A stretch of 64,000 nt of DNA from NCBI RefSeq assembly GCF_020144925.1, contig NZ_NSLC01000001.1:372001-436000 (forward strand). Direction: 5' to 3'. Source of the DNA: Afifella sp. IM 167. GTDB lineage: Bacteria; Pseudomonadota; Alphaproteobacteria; Rhizobiales; Afifellaceae. Position 1 is the stretch's first letter. Each line of letters opens with the position of its first letter. The notes beneath the pieces are model-generated. The model worked only from the letters and a program-made list of their open reading frames with translations, was not told the DNA's origin and did not search any database. Shown here one piece after another: positions 57,897 through 64,000 of the stretch. The position numbers were made by a program, and so were the translations under genes.

Positions 57897-58820
57897 ATGC
57901 TTCGCTATGTCCTGAAACGGATGGCCGCGGCCATCCCGACCCTCTTCCTCATCGTCACCATCTCCTTCTTCCTGATGCGCGTCGCACCGGGCGGGCCGTT
58001 CAATCTGGAGCGGCCGCTGGAAGCCAAGGTGATGGAGAACCTCAACCGCATCTATCACCTCGACGAGCCGCTCTGGCGGCAATACCTTCTCTACCTCTCC
58101 AACCTTCTTCACGGCGATCTCGGCCCGAGCTTCGTCTACCGCGACTTTTCCGTCGGCGACCTCTTCGCCGCGGGCCTGCCGGTCTCCATCCAGCTCGGCG
58201 CCTCGGCGATGACGCTGGCGCTCTTCCTCGGCACCATCCTCGGCTCGATCGCGGCGCTGAAGCAGAATTCGGCGATCGACTATCTCGTCGTCGGCGTCGC
58301 CACTTTCGGCATCACCATTCCGCCCTTCGTCGTCGCGCCGGTCCTGTCGCTGATCTTCGGCGTCTCGCTCGGCTGGCTGCCCGCCGGCGGCTGGGGCAAC
58401 GGTGCCTTCGCCAACAAGATCCTGCCGGTCATCACGCTCGCCCTGCCGCAGATCGCCATCGTCGCCCGCCTCATCCGCGGCGCCATGATCGAGGCCCTCC
58501 GCTCCGACCATGTGCGCACCGCGAGAGCCTATGGCCTGCCGACGCGCATCGTCGTCATGGTGCATGCGCTGAGGGCCGCCATCCTGCCCGTCGTTTCCTA
58601 TCTCGGCCCGGCCGCGGCGGCGCTGCTGACGGGCTCCATCGTGGTGGAGACGATCTTCGGCATCCCGGGCATCGGCCGCTATTTCGTCCAGGCGGCGCTC
58701 AGCCGCGACTACACGCTCGTCATGGGCACGGTCGTCGTCGTCTCCATCTTCGTCGTCGTCTTCAACACGATCGTCGACCTTCTCTACGCGTGGCTCGATC
58801 CGCGCGTGCGCTACGACTGA
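57897..58820 (+). CDS. Peptide-type ABC transporter permease (OppB family)
   Basis: 307-aa inner-membrane permease with about six segments. N-terminus MLRYVLKRMAAAIPTLFLIVTISFFLMRVAPGGPF is diagnostic of the OppB family, and the EAA-type loop RTARAYGLPTRIVVMVHALRAAILP is present. Confidence 0.93.
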   Translation: MLRYVLKRMAAAIPTLFLIVTISFFLMRVAPGGPFNLERPLEAKVMENLNRIYHLDEPLWRQYLLYLSNLLHGDLGPSFVYRDFSVGDLFAAGLPVSIQLGASAMTLALFLGTILGSIAALKQNSAIDYLVVGVATFGITIPPFVVAPVLSLIFGVSLGWLPAGGWGNGAFANKILPVITLALPQIAIVARLIRGAMIEALRSDHVRTARAYGLPTRIVVMVHALRAAILPVVSYLGPAAAALLTGSIVVETIFGIPGIGRYFVQAALSRDYTLVMGTVVVVSIFVVVFNTIVDLLYAWLDPRVRYD

Positions 58821-58828
58821 GCCGCGCC

Positions 58829-59962
58829 ATGTCGATTGCCGAAGAGCCCGTCACACTCCAGGAGCCGGCCGCCTCCGGCCGCTCGCTCTGGCAGGACGCG
58901 CTGCGGCGCCTGAGGCGCAACAAGGCCGCCATGACCAGCCTCGTCGTGCTTTGCGTCATGGCGCTCGCCTCGATCGTCGGGCCGGCCTTCTGGCCGCATC
59001 CCTATGACCGCGTCTATTCCGAATATGTGCGCGTGCCGGCGAGCCTTGAGGCCTATCCGAAGGAAGACCGGATCGTGCCGGAGATGGAGCGCTCGCTGAA
59101 ACGGGCGCGCGTCGCGATCGGCGAGATCTCGCTGAAGGGCGACACCGTCCACGCCACCATCTCCGACGAGGAGGAGATCGACCCGCGCATCACCCGCTAT
59201 GTCGACCGCTCCGACCTCTTCTCCAATGCCCGGCTCGCCGAGAAGACGGCCGACGGGAAAGGCGCGGTGATGGTGGCGGACGTGGCGCGCCTGCGCTTCA
59301 TCGCCGGCACGGACGGCAACGGCCGCGACCTCTTCGCCCGCATCCTGATGGCGATCCGCATCTCGCTCGCCATCGGCCTCCTCGCCACTTTCGTCGCCCT
59401 CGTCATCGGCGTCGCCTACGGCGCGACGGCCGGCTATCTCGGCGGGCGCGCCGACAACGTCATGATGCGCGTCGTCGACATCCTCTATTCTCTGCCCTTC
59501 ATCTTCTTCGTCATCCTGCTCGTCGTCTTCTTCGGGCGGAACTTCGTCCTGATGTTCATCGCCGTTGGCGCCATCGAATGGCTCGACATGGCGCGCATCG
59601 TGCGCGGCCAGACGCTGACGCTCAAACGCCGCGAATTCGTGGAGGCCGCCGAAGCGCTCGGCGTCTCCGATGCGGGCATCGTGCGCCGTCACATCATCCC
59701 CAACGTGCTCGGCCCCGTCGCCGTCTACATGACGCTCCTGGTGCCGAAGGTCATCCTGCTGGAAAGCTTCCTCTCCTTCCTCGGCCTCGGCGTGCAGGCG
59801 CCCCTGACGAGCCTCGGCGTCCTCATCTCCGAAGGCGCCAAGAACATGCAGGGCGCGAGCTGGCTTCTCATCTACCCCTCCATCGCGCTGGCGCTCATCC
59901 TCTTCTCGCTGAACTTCATCGGCGACGGGCTGCGCGACGCGCTCGATCCGAAGGACCGCTAG
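58829..59962 (+). CDS. Peptide-type ABC transporter permease (OppC family)
   Basis: 377-aa permease from ATG 58829, 8 bp after oppB. OppC-type N-terminal (LWQDALRRLRRNKAAMTSLVVL) and permease loop EAAEALGVSDAGIVRRHIIPNVLGP. A soluble insert of about 110 residues follows the first membrane helix, larger than in many OppC. Confidence 0.92.
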   Translation: MSIAEEPVTLQEPAASGRSLWQDALRRLRRNKAAMTSLVVLCVMALASIVGPAFWPHPYDRVYSEYVRVPASLEAYPKEDRIVPEMERSLKRARVAIGEISLKGDTVHATISDEEEIDPRITRYVDRSDLFSNARLAEKTADGKGAVMVADVARLRFIAGTDGNGRDLFARILMAIRISLAIGLLATFVALVIGVAYGATAGYLGGRADNVMMRVVDILYSLPFIFFVILLVVFFGRNFVLMFIAVGAIEWLDMARIVRGQTLTLKRREFVEAAEALGVSDAGIVRRHIIPNVLGPVAVYMTLLVPKVILLESFLSFLGLGVQAPLTSLGVLISEGAKNMQGASWLLIYPSIALALILFSLNFIGDGLRDALDPKDR

Positions 59963-59963
59963 G

Positions 59964-61634
59964 ATGGAAAGGGCCGCCAGGAACGAGACCCCGACGGGAG
60001 ACGGCGACATCGACCCCGCCGGCACGGTCCTTTCCGTCCGCGACCTGAAGGTGAGCTTCGCCCTCGCCGACGGGACGGTAGAGGCGGTGCGCGGCGTCGA
60101 TTTTTCCGTCGCCTCCGGCGAGACGGTCGCCATCGTCGGCGAATCCGGTTCCGGCAAGAGCCAGACGGTGATGGCGCTGATGGGGCTCCTCGCCTCGAAC
60201 GGCCGGGCGAGCGGCGAGGCGCTCTACCGCGGCGAGGATCTCCTGCGCCTCTCGCCGCGAAAGCTGAACAGGATCCGCGGCGACAAGATCACCATGATCT
60301 TCCAGGAGCCGATGTCCTCGCTCGACCCGCTCTACCGCATCGGCAGGCAGATCGCCGAGCCGATGATCTTTCATCGCGGCGTCAGCGCCAGGGCCGCCCG
60401 CGCCCGCGTCCTGGAGCTGTTGAAGCTCGTGCAGATCCCCGATGCCGAGCGGCGCATCGACGCCTATCCGCACGAGCTCTCCGGCGGCCAGCGCCAGCGC
60501 GTCATGATCGCCATGGCGCTCGCCAACGACCCCGATATCCTCATCGCCGACGAGCCGACGACGGCGCTCGACGTCACCATCCAGGCCGAGATGCTGCGGC
60601 TCCTGAAGGAGCTGCAGGAACGGCTCGGCATGGCCGTCGTCTTCATCACCCACGATCTCGGCATCGTCCGCCGCTTCGCCGACCGCGTCTATGTCATGCA
60701 GGCCGGCAAGGTGGTCGAGGAGGGCCGCGTCGATGCGATCTTCGCCGCGCCGAAGGACGCCTACACGAAGATGCTGCTCGCCGCCGAGCCGGAAGGCACG
60801 AAGCCGCCCGTGCCGGCGAGCGCGCCCGTGGTGCTGGAAGGGCGCGGCGTTTCCGTCTCCTTCCATATCGGCGGCGGGCTCTTTTCCGGCGACCCGTTTG
60901 AGCTGAAGGCCGTCGACCGGATCACGCTCAGGGTGCGGCAGGGCCAGACGGTCGGCATCGTCGGCGAATCCGGCTCCGGCAAATCGACCCTCGGCAGGGC
61001 GCTGCTGCGCCTCATCCCGAGCCGCGGCGAGATCGCCTTCGAGGGGCGCGACATCGCAGGTCTCGACCTGCGGCGCGAGCGCCCGCTCCGCCGCCAGATG
61101 CAGATCGTCTTCCAGGATCCCTACGGCTCGCTCTCGCCGCGCCTCACCGTCGGCCAGATCGTCACCGAGGGCCTTCTCGTCCACGAGCCGCAGCTGGGGC
61201 GCCGCGAGCGCGAACGGCGCGCCGCCGAGGCGCTGAGGGAGGTGCAGCTCGATCCGGCGATGCAGAGCCGCTACCCGCACGAATTCTCCGGCGGCCAGCG
61301 CCAGCGCATTGCCATCGCCCGCGCCATGATCCTCAAGCCCCGCCTCGTCGTCCTCGACGAGCCGACCTCCGCCCTCGACCGCTCGGTGCAGAAGGAGATC
61401 ATCGAGCTCCTGCGGAAGCTGCAGCGCGACAACGACCTCACCTACCTCTTCATCAGCCACGACCTTGCGGTCGTGCGCGCCCTTTCCGACTGGGTGATGG
61501 TGATGAAGGACGGCAAGGTGGTGGAGGAAGGCCCGACCGAGGAGGTCTTCGCCGAACCGGCGCAGGAATATACGAGGCGCCTGATGGCCGCCGCCTTCCT
61601 TACCCAGCGCGAGGGAGAGGCCCCGGCCGGCTGA
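59964..61634 (+). CDS. Fused OppD-OppF ABC transporter ATP-binding protein
   Basis: 556 aa with two ATPase domains. The first (about 15-265) has GESGSGKSQ and [15 protein letters not shown]; the second (about 285-550) has GESGSGKST and [15 protein letters not shown]. Such OppDF fusions are common in Alphaproteobacteria. Start ATG 59964 lies one base after oppC. Converges on the class II aldolase gene with a 6-bp gap. Confidence 0.93.
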   Translation: MERAARNETPTGDGDIDPAGTVLSVRDLKVSFALADGTVEAVRGVDFSVASGETVAIVGESGSGKSQTVMALMGLLASNGRASGEALYRGEDLLRLSPRKLNRIRGDKITMIFQEPMSSLDPLYRIGRQIAEPMIFHRGVSARAARARVLELLKLVQIPDAERRIDAYPHELSGGQRQRVMIAMALANDPDILIADEPTTALDVTIQAEMLRLLKELQERLGMAVVFITHDLGIVRRFADRVYVMQAGKVVEEGRVDAIFAAPKDAYTKMLLAAEPEGTKPPVPASAPVVLEGRGVSVSFHIGGGLFSGDPFELKAVDRITLRVRQGQTVGIVGESGSGKSTLGRALLRLIPSRGEIAFEGRDIAGLDLRRERPLRRQMQIVFQDPYGSLSPRLTVGQIVTEGLLVHEPQLGRRERERRAAEALREVQLDPAMQSRYPHEFSGGQRQRIAIARAMILKPRLVVLDEPTSALDRSVQKEIIELLRKLQRDNDLTYLFISHDLAVVRALSDWVMVMKDGKVVEEGPTEEVFAEPAQEYTRRLMAAAFLTQREGEAPAG

Positions 61635-61640
61635 CGCGCC

Positions 61641-62312
61641 CTATTCCCCGGCCGTGCCCTCTGCCGCCGGCCCGTAGCCGGCCATCGCCTCCGCCGCCTC
61701 GGCGATCTCGGCCTCTGAGAGAAGCACCGGCCCGCCGATGAGGAGCGTGTGGAAATACTGCTTCGCCAGCGTCTCCAGCTCCACGGCGAGCCACATCGCC
61801 TTTTCAAGATCCGCGCCGATGGCGATCATGCCGTGATTGGCGAGGAGACATCCCCGCCTGCCGGCAAGCGCCGCCACCGCGCTCTCCGACAGCTCCTTGG
61901 AGCCGAAGCGGGCATAGGTGCCGCAGCGGATATCGGCCCCGCCGAAGGCCGTCACCATGTAGTGGCAGGCCGGGATCGCGCGCCGGGCGATGGAAAGCAC
62001 TGTCGCGAAGGTCGAATGGGTATGGACGATCGCCCCGATCTCCGGCCGCGCCCGGGCGATGTCGAGATGGAAGCGCCATTCGGAGGAAGGCTTCTTCGGC
62101 CCCTCATAGCTGCCGTATTCGCCCTCGATCGGCAGCGCGGCGATCATCTCCGGCTCCATCGCCTCATAGGGGATGCCGCTTGGCGTGATCAGCAGCCGGT
62201 CATGATAGCGCGCCGAGATGTTGCCGGAAGTGCCCTGGTTGAGGCCCGACGCATTCATCTCGCGGCACGCCGCGATGATGGCCTGCCTCAGTGCTTTCTC
62301 GGCCTTTTTCAT
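61641..62312 (-). CDS. Class II aldolase, candidate DHAP-shunt aldolase (Ald2-like)
   Basis: 223-aa class II aldolase/adducin-fold zinc protein. NQGTSGNISAR (phosphate-binding loop), IVHTHSTFATVLS (zinc His pair), and LLANHGMIAIG (third zinc His) are present. It is usually annotated as L-fuculose-phosphate aldolase. Divergence from mtnA supports cleavage of 5-methylthio- or 5-deoxyribulose-1-phosphate to DHAP plus an aldehyde. Start ATG 62312. Confidence 0.83.
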   Translation of the reverse strand: MKKAEKALRQAIIAACREMNASGLNQGTSGNISARYHDRLLITPSGIPYEAMEPEMIAALPIEGEYGSYEGPKKPSSEWRFHLDIARARPEIGAIVHTHSTFATVLSIARRAIPACHYMVTAFGGADIRCGTYARFGSKELSESAVAALAGRRGCLLANHGMIAIGADLEKAMWLAVELETLAKQYFHTLLIGGPVLLSEAEIAEAAEAMAGYGPAAEGTAGE

Positions 62313-62435
62313 GGCGCGTTCCTCCCGCTTCGCCGCTACCACGAAGCGCGTTCCTCCGCCATGTGGCACGTCCCGCCTCCGCCGGGGCTTTGGCAGTCGG
62401 CAGAGGCGGAACGGAGTGATGCGCGGCAGATGGTG

Positions 62436-62474
62436 GTCCCCCTCCCCCTTGTGGGGAGGGGACAGGGGTGGGGG
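62436..62474. repeat. REP-like GC-rich palindromic element before mtnA
   Basis: 39 bp identical, in reverse complement, to 20519-20557 in the phn operon, centred on a CCCC-CTTGT-GGGG palindrome. It lies in the 254-bp aldolase-mtnA divergent region; otherwise no clear promoter was seen there. Confidence 0.85.
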
Positions 62475-62566
62475 TCATCAGAGCAATGAGCGCCTTGCAG
62501 CACCCCGTCTCATTGACAGGGCCGGACCCCGCCGCAACCATGCCGGCACAGGGAGGACCGGAAAAA

Positions 62567-63673
62567 ATGCAGGTCGACGGCAAGGCTTTCCGCACCATCT
62601 GGCTCGGCGCCGACGGCGAGAGCGTCGAAATCATCGACCAGACGAAGCTGCCGCACCGCTTCGAGATCGTGACGCTTGAGAACCTCGACGACGCGGCCCG
62701 CGCCATCGCCGACATGCTGGTGCGCGGCGCGCCGCTGATCGGCGCCACCGCCGCCTACGGCATGGCGCTCGCCGCCCGCGCCGAGGCTTCCGATCAGGCG
62801 CTCTCCGCCGCCTATGAAAAACTGCACGCCACGCGCCCGACGGCGATCAACCTCAGATGGGCGCTCGACGAGATCATGCGGGTGCTCGGCCCCCTTCCCG
62901 TCTCCGAGCGCCGCGCCCGCGCCTATTCCCGCGCCGCCGAGATCGCCGACGAGGATGTGGAGATCAACCGCGGCATCGGCCGCGCCGGGCTTCCCATCAT
63001 CGAGGCGATCTGCGCCGGCAAGCGGCCCGGCGAGACGGTCAACATCCTCACCCATTGCAATGCCGGCTGGCTCGCCACCGTCGACTGGGGCACGGCAACG
63101 GCGCCGATCTACATGGCGCATGAGGCGGGCATCCCGGTCCATGTCTGGGTCGACGAGACGCGGCCGCGCAACCAGGGCGCCTCGCTGACGGCCTGGGAGC
63201 TCGGCCATCACGGCGTGCCCCACACCGTCATCGCCGACAATACCGGCGGCCACCTGATGCAGCACGGCATGGTCGACATGGTGATCGTCGGCACCGACCG
63301 CACCACGGCTTCGGGCGACGTGTGCAACAAGATCGGCACCTATCTGAAGGCGCTCGCCGCGCGCGACAACGGCGTTCCCTTCTATGTCGGCCTGCCCTCG
63401 CCCACGATCGATTTCCGGGTGCATGACGGGGTGAAGGAAATCCCGATCGAAGAACGCTCAGGCGACGAGGTGGCGAAGATCACCGGGCGCACGGCGGCGG
63501 GCGAGATCGAAACCGTCACGATCGTCCCGGACGGCTCGCCGGTCGCGAATTACGCCTTCGACGTGACGCCCGCCCGGCTGGTGACGGGCCTCATTACCGA
63601 GCGCGGGGTTCTGGCCGCGAACCGCGAAGCCATCGCGGCGGCGTTTCCCGAAAGGGTGCAGGCGGCGGCGTAG
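62567..63673 (+). CDS. mtnA: S-methyl-5-thioribose-1-phosphate isomerase MtnA
   Basis: Isomerises 5-methylthioribose-1-phosphate (or 5-deoxyribose-1-phosphate) to the ribulose form. 368 aa. [33 protein letters not shown] (active-site Cys), [17 protein letters not shown] (active-site Asp) and [11 protein letters not shown] mark the eIF2B/MtnA family. Start ATG 62567 with GGGAGG at 62551-62556; earlier in-frame starts lie in the spacer. Confidence 0.95.
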   Translation: MQVDGKAFRTIWLGADGESVEIIDQTKLPHRFEIVTLENLDDAARAIADMLVRGAPLIGATAAYGMALAARAEASDQALSAAYEKLHATRPTAINLRWALDEIMRVLGPLPVSERRARAYSRAAEIADEDVEINRGIGRAGLPIIEAICAGKRPGETVNILTHCNAGWLATVDWGTATAPIYMAHEAGIPVHVWVDETRPRNQGASLTAWELGHHGVPHTVIADNTGGHLMQHGMVDMVIVGTDRTTASGDVCNKIGTYLKALAARDNGVPFYVGLPSPTIDFRVHDGVKEIPIEERSGDEVAKITGRTAAGEIETVTIVPDGSPVANYAFDVTPARLVTGLITERGVLAANREAIAAAFPERVQAAA

Positions 63674-63711
63674 GCGTTGGGCGGCGCATATTGAGAATCC
63701 AGCAGTAATCG

Positions 63712-63743
63712 TTATGTTGAACAAAAGAGGCTTATGTTGAACA
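63712..63743 (+). promoter_or_regulatory. Two 12-bp direct repeats upstream of the last gene
   Basis: TTATGTTGAACA at 63712-63723 and again at 63732-63743, exactly 20 bp apart (two helical turns). Each contains the near-palindrome TGTT-G-AACA. The second lies 13 bp before the ATG at 63757. Typical of a regulator bound twice on one DNA face. Confidence 0.5.
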
Positions 63744-63756
63744 TTGAGAGGGCGGC

Positions 63757-64000
63757 ATGGCAAAGAGTCACCGCAAGCCCGGTTCCAGCGGACCCACCGT
63801 CACCGGCTCCAAGAAGCGCGGTCGTAACGCCCAGACCGGACAGCTCCTCACGACGACCAGGAAGCGCAGTCGTGGGAGCACGACGGTCAAAGAGGGCCGC
63901 AATACGAAAAACCTCAGCAGACAGGCTGTTGGCAGCGAAAGTATCGCTGCGAACACCGAAGCGGGCAGCGAGCGGGTCGAATCCGTCATGCGCGGCGCTG
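63757..64000 (+). CDS. Basic hypothetical protein, 3' end outside the window
   Basis: Open frame from ATG 63757 with AGAGGG at 63747-63752, running off the window edge after 81 residues. It starts MAKSHRKPGSSGPTVTGSKK and is Arg/Lys/Ser/Thr-rich, with several NxK/RxS runs. Not recognised. Base composition is lower in GC than the neighbours. A second open frame from ATG 63734 also reaches the edge, so the frame is not certain. Confidence 0.45.
   Translation, partial: MAKSHRKPGSSGPTVTGSKKRGRNAQTGQLLTTTRKRSRGSTTVKEGRNTKNLSRQAVGSESIAANTEAGSERVESVMRGA

Noticed and set aside
63717-63742. Possible SOS (LexA) box from the two GAAC units
   Set aside because: Alphaproteobacterial SOS boxes need GAAC/GTTC units 7 bp apart; here they are 16 bp apart and belong to longer direct repeats.

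Overview
This is high-GC DNA, packed with genes on both strands, from an alphaproteobacterium that is almost certainly a facultative purple (anoxygenic phototrophic) bacterium. It carries the anaerobic Mg-protoporphyrin ester cyclase gene bchE with bchJ, a full periplasmic thiosulfate-oxidising Sox cluster, SoeABC-type sulfite oxidation, and the many ABC and TRAP uptake systems usual in Hyphomicrobiales and Rhodobacterales. GC-rich dispersed palindromes around CCCCTTGTGGGG recall the interspersed repeats of Hyphomicrobiales, so a Rhodobium/Afifella-like organism is a reasonable but unproven guess. No rRNA, tRNA, CRISPR array, transposase, integrase or phage gene was seen. No gap between genes exceeds about 255 bp.

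Layout. (1) 70-8263: soxXYZABCDEF, periplasmic oxidation of thiosulfate, sulfane sulfur and sulfide; soxD is short, with one haem. (2) 8499-11910: rfbACBD, dTDP-L-rhamnose synthesis. (3) 11907-23679: a complete C-P lyase phosphonate operon on the minus strand (phnGHIJKL, hexapeptide transferase, phnCDE, DUF1045 protein, phnM, phnN) with divergent regulator phnF. (4) 23830-28044: ugpBAEC glycerol-3-phosphate uptake behind a three-repeat Pho box, then galE. (5) 29198-31600: PHP hydrolase, a stand-alone IclR-type HTH protein and a LysR regulator. (6) 31702-36502: a 62-aa unknown and soeABC. (7) 36539-43933: sugar ABC operon, LacI regulator with an 18-bp palindromic operator, D-lyxose-isomerase-like protein and aldo/keto reductase. 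(8) 44104-47016: TRAP transporter; 47100-48668: kinase fusion. (9) 48719-55119: an anaerobic island of Zn-alcohol dehydrogenase, acyl-CoA synthetase/GNAT fusion, and bchJ/bchE. Two intergenic regions here contain the same Fnr-type motif TTGAC-N4-ATCAA, and the bchE one also overlaps a PpsR/CrtJ-type TGT-N12-ACA. (10) 55344-61634: FAH-family hydrolase and a peptide-type ABC transporter. (11) 61641-63673: class II aldolase and mtnA, which together suggest the DHAP shunt for methylthioadenosine/5'-deoxyadenosine salvage. (12) From 63757: a partial basic protein behind two 12-bp direct repeats 20 bp apart.

How it fits together. Sox, SoxEF and Soe supply electrons from reduced sulfur. The phn and ugp blocks scavenge phosphorus and lie back to back. 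BchE and PhnJ are both radical-SAM enzymes that release 5'-deoxyadenosine, which the MtnA/aldolase pair could recycle. Several binding-protein genes are followed by a hairpin before the permease gene, a layout that favours excess binding protein.
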